Source of the DNA: Bacillota bacterium
GTDB lineage: Bacteria > Bacillota > Clostridia > Lachnospirales > Lachnospiraceae
Assembly (NCBI GenBank): GCA_902363515.1
Contig: CABJAN010000030.1
Coordinates: 1 to 32,914 of the forward strand
Reading direction: 5' to 3'
DNA: 32,914 nt
Made by a program: the position numbers and the translations under genes. The notes under the pieces are model-generated. The model worked only from the letters and a program-made list of their open reading frames with translations, had not been told where the DNA came from and searched no databases. Numbering within the stretch: position 1 is the first letter of the stretch; each line of letters opens with the position of its first letter. This document shows, piece by piece, positions 1 to 7,276 of the stretch.

Positions 1-21
1 GTGATTAAATTTTACATCAAA

Positions 22-38
22 AAGGAATAGGATTCCTT
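22..38 (+). terminator. Possible rho-independent terminator of an upstream gene
   Basis: A 7-bp inverted repeat (AAGGAAT / ATTCCTT) with a 3-nt loop is followed by TATATTTTT. It could end a gene lying left of the window. The stem is short and AT-rich, so this is weak. The remaining 90 bases before the SRP promoter show no convincing gene. Confidence 0.3.
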
Positions 39-132
39 ATATTTTTGGCATTTTTAAAAAGTTGTTAATAATCAGCAAGGATGATTATAGGTTCTGTGGA
101 TAAAACTGCGGAAACTCAAGCTTTTTTTTCAT

Positions 133-161
133 TTGACAAACAGTAAAAAAACCGTTATACT
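133..161 (+). promoter_or_regulatory. Sigma-70 type promoter of the SRP RNA gene
   Basis: The -35 TTGACA (133-138) is a perfect match. The spacer is 17 bp and the -10 TATACT (156-161) matches at 5 of 6 positions. The -10 ends 8 bases before the predicted RNA 5' end, as expected for a strong constitutive promoter of a stable RNA. Confidence 0.85.
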
Positions 162-169
162 GATACATA

Positions 170-431
170 CCGTGCAGCCGGGGAGATAGCGGTGCCCTGT
201 ACCTGCAATCCGCTACAGCAGGGGTGTTGCCAAACGGAGGGGCTCTTCTTGTGAAGCTGCCCTCTATAAGTGGCGTTGACGTCTGGGTCTTACGCAACAG
301 GAATCTGTGAACCGTGTCAGGGCAGGAATGCAGCAGCACTAAGCAGAACCTTCTGTGTGCCGTGAGGGTGCCTGGGCTGAGTTAACTGTAGAGGTAACGT
401 TTGTGAGAAAGTTTCGATGGGCGGCGCACGG
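170..431 (+). ncRNA. ffs: Signal recognition particle RNA, large Bacillus/Clostridium type
   Basis: RNA scaffold of the signal recognition particle, which binds Ffh and targets nascent membrane proteins to SecYEG. The 5' end CCGTGC (170-175) pairs with the 3' end GCACGG (426-431), closing a molecule of about 262 nt. That is the size of the long Firmicutes form, which has an Alu-like domain, and not the short 4.5S form. The conserved Ffh-binding helix is seen as GTGTCAGGGCAGGAA followed by GCAGCAGCAC near 316-340. The Alu-like part contains the GGGGAGATAGCGGTGCCCTG motif (179-198) usual for clostridial homologues. A strong promoter lies just upstream. The T-rich tract after 440 may help termination, but I do not see a separate terminator hairpin. 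Confidence 0.93.
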
Positions 432-544
432 TAAAAAAATGTCTAATTTTCTTTTATCTTTATCAATCATTTTCCCCTTTTTATTTCAATTGAATATACA
501 AGCTACTTTTCGCATAGATTTTTAAAAAAGCGTAAGGTTTGTTT

Positions 545-1165
545 ATGGAACATTGGATGTTGGAAACGATGAATTCTTTTGGTTATCTGGGGATTTTTCT
601 TTTAATTCTAGCCGAAAATATTTTTCCTCCCATTCCCTCGGAAGTAATTCTTACTTTTAGCGGTTTTATGACTACTTATACCAAGATGCATGTACCTGGA
701 GTTGTTCTTTCTTCTACAGCCGGCAGTCTTGTAGGAGCTGTTGTTTTGTATCAGATTGGAAATTTATTATCTCAGGAAAGGTTAGAACATCTTGTAGCTG
801 GACCTGTAGGAAAAACTCTGAGACTAAAAAAAGAACATATTCAACAAGCCGTAAATTGGTTTGACAGCAAGGGGAATTATACTGTATTCTTTTGCCGTTT
901 TATCCCCATTGTCCGTAGTCTGATTTCCATTCCTGCAGGTATGGCAGCTATGACAGCCGGACGCTTTCTGTGGATGACAGCCCTGGGAAGTTTTTTCTGG
1001 AATCTGGCGCTGATTTCTCTTGGGGCTTTTGCTGGTTCCTCCTGGGAAAAAGCTGCTCAATATTTCGGCAATTATACAAAAGCTGCCAAAATTGTCCTTC
1101 TGGCAGCTCTTATCATAGGAGGGATTCTGTTTTTTCGCAAAAAAATTATGAAGTCATCGCATTAA
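545..1165 (+). CDS. DedA family membrane protein
   Basis: Integral membrane protein of the DedA/SNARE-associated family (about 206 aa, usual length). These proteins have been linked to undecaprenyl-phosphate or phospholipid flipping and to membrane homeostasis; the substrate of this copy is unknown. The N-terminal ENIFPPIPSE motif, the conserved FCRFIPIVRSLISIPAG stretch near the middle and the C-terminal hydrophobic segment ending in FFRKK are typical. I prefer the ATG at 545, preceded by TAAGG at 533-537, over an in-frame TTG two codons upstream. The gene stands alone after the SRP RNA. Its TAA overlaps the stop codon of the convergent methyltransferase gene by a few bases, so no terminator fits between them. 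Confidence 0.9.
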   Translation: MEHWMLETMNSFGYLGIFLLILAENIFPPIPSEVILTFSGFMTTYTKMHVPGVVLSSTAGSLVGAVVLYQIGNLLSQERLEHLVAGPVGKTLRLKKEHIQQAVNWFDSKGNYTVFFCRFIPIVRSLISIPAGMAAMTAGRFLWMTALGSFFWNLALISLGAFAGSSWEKAAQYFGNYTKAAKIVLLAALIIGGILFFRKKIMKSSH

Positions 1166-2028
1166 ATGTGTGCAAGAAATATATTGTGAAGTTTTTCTAT
1201 GTATTCCGGTGTTGTGCCGCAGCAACCACCTATAATATCTGCTCCTGCCTGCACCAGACGTTTCATGCAGTCTGCAAACTCTTGAGCTCCCATAGAATAT
1301 ACCGGTTGTCCTTGTTCATTGATAATTGGCATCCCTGCATTTGGCTTCACAATCAATGGAATACTTACTCTTTTACGCATGTTCTCTACCACTGACAATA
1401 GCTGGTCTGGTCCCGTAGAGCAATTAATACCTACTGCATCTGCTCCCATTTCCTCTAGTGTTTCCACTGCCTCATAAATATTTCCTCCAAAAAAGAGGCT
1501 GCCATCAGACTCTACGGTAAGGGTACACATAACGGGAAGGCTGCAAACAGAAGCAGCTGCATCCAAAACTGCCATACACTCTGTCACTCCTAGCATGGTT
1601 TCTGCTACCAGTAAATCAACTCCCTCCTGAGTTTGTACAACAATCTGTTCTCTATAGGCTTCCAAAAGTTCCTCATATGGAATTTCCTGCTTTCCGGCAG
1701 TGGTCAAATCTCCTGCTACAAGCACCTGACTTCCTACTGCTGTTCTAGAAATTTCTATGAGAGCTTTGTTTAGTTCTGCCACCTGATTTTCCAACCCATA
1801 ATTTTTCAAACTAATACGGTTAGCAGAAAAGGTAGGCGCGTAAACAACCTGGGAGCCAGCCTTTTCATAGGCTCTTTGGAGCTCCTGCAACGGCTTTGGA
1901 TTTTCACAAATCCACTGTTCTGTACACACGCCTCTTGGCATTCCCGCCTTCATCAAATTGGACCCCGTAGCTCCATCTAAAATGATTGGTCTTTGCTTTG
2001 CCAAATTCTGAAATTCCTTTTTTGTCAT
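1162..2028 (-). CDS. Homocysteine S-methyltransferase family protein
   Basis: Protein of 288 aa with the homocysteine-binding (beta/alpha)8 barrel (PF02574) found in MetH N-terminal modules, BHMT and MmuM. It transfers a methyl group to homocysteine to make methionine. The three zinc cysteines are present: one in GINCSTGP (about residue 202) and the CC pair in GGCCGTTP (269-270). The N-terminal LDGATGSNL motif is also typical. Only the Hcy domain is present, with no folate or cobalamin domain, so it is either an MmuM-like enzyme using S-methylmethionine/SAM or one part of a split clostridial MetH. The start overlaps the tadA stop as ATGA, which suggests translational coupling. The donor cannot be decided from sequence. 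Confidence 0.9.
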   Translation of the reverse strand: MTKKEFQNLAKQRPIILDGATGSNLMKAGMPRGVCTEQWICENPKPLQELQRAYEKAGSQVVYAPTFSANRISLKNYGLENQVAELNKALIEISRTAVGSQVLVAGDLTTAGKQEIPYEELLEAYREQIVVQTQEGVDLLVAETMLGVTECMAVLDAAASVCSLPVMCTLTVESDGSLFFGGNIYEAVETLEEMGADAVGINCSTGPDQLLSVVENMRKRVSIPLIVKPNAGMPIINEQGQPVYSMGAQEFADCMKRLVQAGADIIGGCCGTTPEYIEKLHNIFLAHI

Positions 2029-2540
2029 TTTTCATTCTCCTTTGCTGCTTGTTTTTTCCTTGCCTTTTCTTCTCTCAACTCTTTAAAAAATCCAGAAAGC
2101 ATCTGACTACACTCTTCTTCTAAAATCCCTCTCGTCACCTGTGCTTTATGATTAAACCCATCCATTTCCAGCAAATTTATAACAGAGCCTGCACATCCTG
2201 CCTTAGGATTCATACTGGCAATCACTACCCTATCCATTCTGGATTGTATAATAGCTCCTGCACACATCTGACAAGGCTCCAGGGTCACATAAAGGGTACA
2301 TCCCTCTAACCGCCAATCACCCAGTTTTTTACTGGCTTTTCGGATAGCATTAATTTCTGCATGGGATGTGGTATTTTTGTCTGTATTTCTACGATTATAT
2401 CCCCTTGCTATAATTTTACCTTCACAAGTAATAACACATCCTATAGGTACTTCCTTCAAAGCGTAGGCTTTCATAGCCTGCTTCTTAGCTTCCTTCATAA
2501 ATTTTATATCATCTTTACTCTGTTTTTCTTCTTCTGTCAT
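2025..2540 (-). CDS. tadA: tRNA-specific adenosine deaminase TadA
   Basis: Zinc-dependent deaminase (171 aa) that converts A34 to inosine in tRNA-Arg(ACG), needed to read CGN codons. The catalytic HAE (in TSHAEINAI) and the zinc motif PCQMCAG are both intact, in the order and spacing of the cytidine/deoxycytidylate deaminase fold. The start at 2540 is set by a GGAGG (2548-2552) seven bases upstream. A longer open frame continues to 2816 but runs through the tRNA-Ser gene, so it is not coding. The C-terminal basic tail (residues about 158-171) is a common extension. The stop overlaps the methyltransferase start by 4 bases. Confidence 0.95.
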   Translation of the reverse strand: MTEEEKQSKDDIKFMKEAKKQAMKAYALKEVPIGCVITCEGKIIARGYNRRNTDKNTTSHAEINAIRKASKKLGDWRLEGCTLYVTLEPCQMCAGAIIQSRMDRVVIASMNPKAGCAGSVINLLEMDGFNHKAQVTRGILEEECSQMLSGFFKELREEKARKKQAAKENEK

Positions 2541-2571
2541 GGACTTTCCTCCGTAAAATGTCCTAAATCTC

Positions 2572-2608
2572 AAAAGAGGCTGTCCCATAAAACAGCAGGC
2601 AGCCTCTT
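2572..2608 (-). terminator. Hairpin after tRNA-Ser, before tadA
   Basis: The 9-bp stem AAGAGGCTG / CAGCCTCTT (2574-2582 with 2600-2608) encloses a 17-nt loop. Read on the minus strand it ends in CTCTTTTG, so it can act as a modest rho-independent terminator or 3'-processing signal for the tRNA. Some readthrough into tadA is likely because no separate tadA promoter is evident. Confidence 0.6.
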
Positions 2609-2614
2609 CACAAG

Positions 2615-2700
2615 CGGAGACAGTGGGATTCGAACCCACGTGCCCTTGCGGACAACCGCATTTCGAGTGCGGCTCGTTACAGCCACTTCGATATGTCTCC
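2615..2700 (-). tRNA. tRNA-Ser, anticodon CGA
   Basis: The acceptor stem pairs GGAGACA at the 5' end (2700-2694) with TGTCTCC (2622-2616), and the discriminator base is G. The T arm GTGGGTTCGAATCCCAC is canonical. The anticodon loop reads CTCGAAA on a CCGCA/TGCGG stem, giving CGA, which reads UCG serine codons. The long variable arm is diagnostic of serine tRNAs. CCA is not encoded. Length is 86 nt. Confidence 0.95.
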
Positions 2701-2812
2701 GAACAGTTTTTATTATATAACTCTCTCCTTCTGTGGGTCAAGTGCAAATTGCATAAGAATCTATTGTACCGGACAAAAGGCTGATTTTCCACCTCATGCC
2801 CGGCACTATTAC

Positions 2813-3865
2813 TCACATAGATTCTAACTTAGGTTTTTCAATGAAGCGGTACCAATACCCAAAGCGCTGCTTCTGTCTGGAACTGCCACCAGTTTCCTTA
2901 AAATACGGAAAGCCAAACATATTTGCCATAAGGGCCTCCTGACGTTCATAAAATCCTGGAATTCCCAATATGTAGGCTCCATCCTCTTCCCTTCTGGCAA
3001 GAATCACATATCCATATTTCCCATATCCGTGGCGTAGGAAATTATTATAAAGTAACCCCTGATCCTTTCTGTCCAACAGTGCAAAATCCTCTCTAGTTAA
3101 TTTCCTGCAATCAGAAAAACTATTATCGCAAAAAAACACTTCTTCCTGCCTCCTAACTGGCATAGAAGGCTCTTCTTGTGCTATTTTTTCTGTTGGCTCT
3201 TGAATCAAAGTCTCTTCTATGATGGAAGTTCTGGGCTGAGGCTCCATTTCTTCCACTTCTTTTATTTCTCCCTGTTCCCCTTCTTCTGGTTGAACATCTT
3301 TTAATACGATTCCCACTTCTTCCCTGGCGTTTTCTTCTGCCTCTAATTCTGTCTGTTCTACTATCTCCTCTCCTGGTTCTATGTTTCTCTTTTCTATTTC
3401 CTCCTGAAGCATAACATCTCTTTCTTCTTCCTTTTGTGTATTTTCCTGTTCTGCTGCCTGCATTTTCCCATCTTCTGGTATGTGAATTTCATGAAGTCGA
3501 ACAGGTTTATCATCCCATCCGCTTCCGTAGAATATTCCCGAATCTGTCTGTACAATCAGACCACACAAATCCTCTAATGCATATCCACTGTCTCCCATAT
3601 GTTCAGAGGACATTTCCTGTTCAAACCGGATGTTGTCTCCTGCAAGGTCACAGCTTCCAAGTAAAATTCCCTTGCAAGACTGTTTTTCCCTTACATACCC
3701 ATAAATTTTCGCTGGCACAGGAACACTACTGCAAACCCCTGATAATCTGTACTGCATCCTACATATACCATCTCTGGATTCTACCTTGATAAAACCTTTT
3801 CCGTTTCCTTTTTTCCCATCTGGATATTCATATACATAGGCTATAAATCTACGATATCCTGCCAT
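2813..3865 (-). CDS. DUF6128-like conserved Lachnospiraceae protein
   Basis: Protein of 350 aa with no known function. The N-terminal part (about 1-130) begins GYRRFIAYVYEYPDGKKG and looks like a beta-rich domain. A highly acidic, Glu-rich, low-complexity linker follows (about 130-240). The conserved C-terminal domain (about 245-350) contains NNFLRHGYGKYGYVILARR and ends with FGYWYRFIEKPKLESM. This layout matches my recollection of DUF6128 proteins, which are common and chromosomal in Lachnospiraceae. There is no signal peptide or membrane segment, so it is predicted to be cytoplasmic. An AAAGAGGGA stretch precedes the ATG. It lies upstream of tRNA-Ser on the same strand and may be transcribed with it. 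The family assignment is from memory of the motif style and needs a profile search. Confidence 0.75.
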   Translation of the reverse strand: MAGYRRFIAYVYEYPDGKKGNGKGFIKVESRDGICRMQYRLSGVCSSVPVPAKIYGYVREKQSCKGILLGSCDLAGDNIRFEQEMSSEHMGDSGYALEDLCGLIVQTDSGIFYGSGWDDKPVRLHEIHIPEDGKMQAAEQENTQKEEERDVMLQEEIEKRNIEPGEEIVEQTELEAEENAREEVGIVLKDVQPEEGEQGEIKEVEEMEPQPRTSIIEETLIQEPTEKIAQEEPSMPVRRQEEVFFCDNSFSDCRKLTREDFALLDRKDQGLLYNNFLRHGYGKYGYVILARREEDGAYILGIPGFYERQEALMANMFGFPYFKETGGSSRQKQRFGYWYRFIEKPKLESM

Positions 3866-3952
3866 AGTCCCTCTTTCTTTGTATACTATATAACAGCATA
3901 CATAACACTTTATCTCTAAAGCATATGCGGAAATTTATGTTTTAGAACTAAA

Positions 3953-3992
3953 AAAGGTGCATCAAACCCATTTTCAAGTTTGATGCACCTTT
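3953..3992 (-). terminator. Strong rho-independent terminator of the three-gene operon
   Basis: A perfect 15-bp inverted repeat (AAAGGTGCATCAAAC / GTTTGATGCACCTTT) encloses a 10-nt loop and ends in a T-run on the minus strand. It starts five bases after the flavoprotein stop. The symmetrical A/T flanks would also let it work on the plus strand. Confidence 0.92.
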
Positions 3993-3997
3993 CACTA

Positions 3998-4618
3998 TCA
4001 CCGAATAAAATTTGTTCTACTTCCTCGCTCTGCCTGGGGTACTTCAATTCCCTTCTCTTTTCCTGCCTGGAAACACTTCATCATCCATGCCAGATTGCGT
4101 GCAAGATTTCTCATGGTCTGCAACCCTTCTTCGTCCTGCTCTGCCTCTCCTTCTGCTGCCCCATGAGCAATGTTCCAGTATGTAGAACCTGCTACAGGCA
4201 TTTGAGAAATACCAAAATATTTATTCAAGACATCAAAAGAAGCTGTGGTTCCTCCTCTTCTGGCTACTGCAACTGCTGCCCCTGGTTTAAAAGCAAAAGA
4301 CCTTCCACTGCTATAAAAAACTCTGTCCAGAAACGAAAGAATTCTTCCGCTTGGGTGAGCATAATACACAGGTGTGCCAAATACAAATCCGTCACATTCT
4401 TTTGCTTTTGCTACAAATTCATTGACCTTATCATCCTCAAAAACACAGCCTTTTTCACTGCATTTTCCACATCCGATGCAGTCCCTTACAGGCGCCGCAC
4501 CAATCTGAAAAATTTCATAATCAATCCCTTCCTGCTCCAGGGTTTTACCGATTTCCAGAAGAGCGGTATAGGTATTTCCATTCTGACGTGAACTTCCGTT
4601 TAACAGCAATACTTTCAT
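3998..4618 (-). CDS. Flavodoxin-fold NAD(P)H-dependent FMN reductase-like protein
   Basis: Protein of 206 aa of the NADPH-dependent FMN reductase / iron-sulfur flavoprotein-like group. The N-terminal LLLNGSSRQNGNTYTALL matches the FMN phosphate-binding loop. GTPVYYAHPSGRILSFLDR follows, a second FMN contact. A cysteine cluster CIGCGKCSEKGC (about residues 47-58) resembles the short cysteine motif of iron-sulfur flavoproteins, so an Fe-S centre or redox thiols are possible. ARRGGTT at about 125 is also typical. It is cytosolic and probably moves electrons from NAD(P)H to an unknown acceptor. It is the last gene of the operon, 27 bases after the metallophosphoesterase and immediately before a strong terminator. 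Confidence 0.88.
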   Translation of the reverse strand: MKVLLLNGSSRQNGNTYTALLEIGKTLEQEGIDYEIFQIGAAPVRDCIGCGKCSEKGCVFEDDKVNEFVAKAKECDGFVFGTPVYYAHPSGRILSFLDRVFYSSGRSFAFKPGAAVAVARRGGTTASFDVLNKYFGISQMPVAGSTYWNIAHGAAEGEAEQDEEGLQTMRNLARNLAWMMKCFQAGKEKGIEVPQAERGSRTNFIR

Positions 4619-4645
4619 ATTCTCATTTCCTTTCTTGTAAACCTT

Positions 4646-5236
4646 TTATATCTCTATGATACATCGTTCAAATGCATTCACTACTGTTGTATCACGATAC
4701 TGATCATAACGTTTCTGCCCTCTTGCGTAATTTAAGTGCACATGTCCATGAAGAAAATATTTAGGTTTATATTTTTCCATTAAGTCCAGGAATATCTGGA
4801 ACCCTTGATGAGGCAAATCTCTTCCATCATTAAGTTGATATGCAGGAGAATGAGTCACCAGAATATCAAACCCACGCTTTGCAAAGAGCTTAAACCTCAG
4901 TTTCCGCACCCTCTTTTGCATTTCCTTTTCAGTATATTGATGATCCCCTTGGGTATAGCGCATAGAACCTCCAAGCCCCAGAATCCGCACTCCTTCGTAT
5001 ACAAAAATATCATCCTCAATGCAAGTACATCCTTCTGGCGGAACCCTGTCATATTTTCCGTCATGATTTCCATGAACATATAGCACAGGTGCTGTTGTCA
5101 TAGTCACAAGAAAGGACAAATACCTAGGATCTAAATCACCGCAAGAAATAATCAAATCAATGTCCGCAACTTTACTTTTATCAAAAAAATCCCACAGAGA
5201 GGCACATTCCTCGTCTGCAATGGCAAGTATTTTCAT
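4646..5236 (-). CDS. Metallophosphoesterase (calcineurin-like)
   Basis: Compact 196-aa phosphoesterase of the calcineurin-like superfamily. The dinuclear metal motifs GD (in SCGDLDPR), GNHD (in VHGNHDGK), H (in THSPAY) and GHVH (in LHGHVHLNY) are all present. The usual first motif DxH is replaced by D-E-E (IADEECASLWD), so the first metal-binding histidine is missing; this occurs in some short subfamilies. The substrate is unknown, with small phosphodiesters or nucleotides plausible. It starts 4 bases after the stop of the ParB/BMP fusion gene and precedes the flavoprotein, so the three form one operon. It has no signal peptide and is cytosolic. Confidence 0.87.
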   Translation of the reverse strand: MKILAIADEECASLWDFFDKSKVADIDLIISCGDLDPRYLSFLVTMTTAPVLYVHGNHDGKYDRVPPEGCTCIEDDIFVYEGVRILGLGGSMRYTQGDHQYTEKEMQKRVRKLRFKLFAKRGFDILVTHSPAYQLNDGRDLPHQGFQIFLDLMEKYKPKYFLHGHVHLNYARGQKRYDQYRDTTVVNAFERCIIEI

Positions 5237-5240
5237 AGTT

Positions 5241-7157
5241 CTATATCTGCCCTTTCTCTTTGTTCACACCCTGCTGCAGAGTTACAGGCTTTGCCTGTTC
5301 CTGCAAATCTTCTGTCTTTGGTATAATTCCTACCACATTCTCTGCTAACCAGTCCATGGTAATAATTTCTTCTGGGGTCAGTCTTTGTTTCGGATCTCCC
5401 TGAACCATACCATTCTGAGAATACAAAATCCCTGAAAATGGACTGAACTGCTGGGAAACTATACTCTGTTTCAAAAGTTCCATAAGGCGTTTTGTCTCTG
5501 CCGGAATATTTTTTGAACAAATCACATCAATAACCCCTGCAGACATCCCCCACCAATAGTTGATTGCTTTCTTCTCATAACTGTTATCGTCATATTTCCA
5601 GGTTCCATCCATAATGGTACGAATAAGCTGTTCATAAAATTTACCCCAATGCCATAGCGGCATTGCCAGACTTCTGGTGTGTTCTCCATCTAATGTATAA
5701 AGTCCAAATTCCCTGGTAGACTCTTCTGGAATCACCATATCTTTTCCTGAAATACATCCTGCACCAATTTCTTTTAACCGTTCTGCAATATCAATATCTT
5801 TCATAGAAGACCATTCCAAATACACTTTGGCCCTTGGATTTACCATCTTTGCACCAATAGCAAAAGCATTAATATTAGCAATAGAACCATAAATAGGATA
5901 ATCTCCAACATAAGCCAGTTTATCATTAGTAGTAAGGGCTCCTGCCAAAGCTCCCATCAGGAATTTTGCTTCATGCATTCTTGCATAATAGGTACGGATA
6001 TAGCGGTGAGAAGTGTTCAGGGAACAGTTGAGAATTCTCACCTCCGGGTTCTCAATAGCTGCTTTTACACTGGCCTGTGCAAAGGACGGAGATGTTGTAA
6101 AAATAATGTTGCTGCCGCAGTTAATAGCAGCCTCAATGTAGTCATCAATATTCTCCTGTGTTGCATTGTCATAATAAAAGGTTGTAATTTCATCTGGAAA
6201 TGCCTGCTCCAAATACAGCCTTCCAAGTTCATGAGCATAGGTCCACGCTGACGATGCTGGTGTCTTTGCATAAATAAATGCTGCCTTTAACCTGGATACG
6301 CTGGTAGGCAGAATCCTGCTTAAAAGCGGTTTCTTTTCATTTGTGGGATCCATTTTCAGGTCAATTACATCTTCTGCCTCTAAGAGCAGAAATTCTTCCC
6401 AGGTTTTTCCCACTAAATCATTCAACTCGCTGGTGGTTTTTTCCAGTAACTCTTCATAGCCATATACACCCAGAAATGCTAAAAAAGCATCTCCTTCTGT
6501 AATAGACAATTTATCTCCGCCTCTTGCTCTGTATTCCATCTGGAAACGGTAAAATACAGAACTGAAATTTTCCCTGTCCTCATCAGACCACATTTCTCCC
6601 TGTTCTTTTCCTAATGCTGCCTGAAGTTTGGGGAAATTCCCTACCTTTGACATATACAGATAATTTACTTTTGATACATTGTAAAAATCCATATACTCAT
6701 AGTAAATCACGTTTTCCTTCTCATTCGTCCGTTTTGGAACAATACGGATTACCGTTCCGGGAATAGAATCAACATCAAAATATTTTGCCACGCTGACTCT
6801 TTTATTTCCCTCCAGAACGTAAAATTTGTTCATGTATTCATACGCCTTAATAGGTTCTCTGATTCCTTCCTCCAAATGGCTGGTGCTTAGCGTAGCCCAT
6901 TTGCGGGCAAACTCTGAATTTTGCTTTAAAATAGGCATAAAATTGCTTGCGAATGCATTACTTCTGCCATCTGTTCTGGTACCTACAATCTGGTCTGAGG
7001 GGATCTGAACAAGTCCCAGCGGAACTTCTGAGTAAGAACCTTTTGGCGGCAAAATATCATCTAACACTTCCAGAGTTGGCTGCAATCCTCTCATCATACG
7101 GGACTGATATTCTTTTTTTCCAAGCTTTTGCGCTCTTGAATAATCTTCTTCTGACAT
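5241..7157 (-). CDS. ParB-like domain fused to a BMP/PnrA-like ligand-binding domain, cytoplasmic
   Basis: A 638-aa protein. Residues about 45-130 hold a ParB/sulfiredoxin-like segment ending in FYVLEGNKRVSVAKYF (112-127), a motif shared with ParB N-terminal domains. Residues about 140-285 are a mainly helical linker. From about 288 to 600 it looks like the basic membrane protein (BMP/Med/PnrA) ligand-binding fold of nucleoside ABC transporters: KAAFIYAKTPASSAWTYAHE at the start, then IIFTTSPSFAQASVKAA and the YVGDYPIYGSIANINAFAIG stretch. There is no signal peptide or lipobox, so unlike ordinary BMP lipoproteins it should stay in the cytoplasm and may be a ligand-sensing regulator. No permease or ATPase gene is nearby. 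An AGGAGGA precedes the ATG, and a TATAAT promoter lies about 60 bases upstream. The domain naming is solid; the role is inference. Confidence 0.85.
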   Translation of the reverse strand: MSEEDYSRAQKLGKKEYQSRMMRGLQPTLEVLDDILPPKGSYSEVPLGLVQIPSDQIVGTRTDGRSNAFASNFMPILKQNSEFARKWATLSTSHLEEGIREPIKAYEYMNKFYVLEGNKRVSVAKYFDVDSIPGTVIRIVPKRTNEKENVIYYEYMDFYNVSKVNYLYMSKVGNFPKLQAALGKEQGEMWSDEDRENFSSVFYRFQMEYRARGGDKLSITEGDAFLAFLGVYGYEELLEKTTSELNDLVGKTWEEFLLLEAEDVIDLKMDPTNEKKPLLSRILPTSVSRLKAAFIYAKTPASSAWTYAHELGRLYLEQAFPDEITTFYYDNATQENIDDYIEAAINCGSNIIFTTSPSFAQASVKAAIENPEVRILNCSLNTSHRYIRTYYARMHEAKFLMGALAGALTTNDKLAYVGDYPIYGSIANINAFAIGAKMVNPRAKVYLEWSSMKDIDIAERLKEIGAGCISGKDMVIPEESTREFGLYTLDGEHTRSLAMPLWHWGKFYEQLIRTIMDGTWKYDDNSYEKKAINYWWGMSAGVIDVICSKNIPAETKRLMELLKQSIVSQQFSPFSGILYSQNGMVQGDPKQRLTPEEIITMDWLAENVVGIIPKTEDLQEQAKPVTLQQGVNKEKGQI

Positions 7158-7216
7158 AGATGGTATCCTCCTTCTTTTCCCAATTACTGTCCATATATTT
7201 GCTTATTTTATACATT

Positions 7217-7245
7217 ATTATAAGGATTTATCTCTGGAAAATCAA
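7217..7245 (-). promoter_or_regulatory. Sigma-70 type promoter of the fusion/phosphoesterase/flavoprotein operon
   Basis: On the minus strand, -35 TTGATT (7245-7240), a 17-bp spacer and a perfect -10 TATAAT (7222-7217) lie about 60 bases before the ATG at 7157. This fits a single transcript ending at the terminator at 3953-3992. Confidence 0.75.
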
Positions 7246-7276
7246 CTGGTTAGGAATGTATTTCTCAACCCTTCTG

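Noticed and set aside
85..339. Minus-strand open frame of 84 codons
   Set aside because: It lies across the SRP RNA and its promoter, with no ribosome site.
2541..2816. Upstream extension of tadA to a 263-aa protein
   Set aside because: The extension runs through the complete tRNA-Ser gene and its hairpin, and a strong GGAGG sets the start at 2540.
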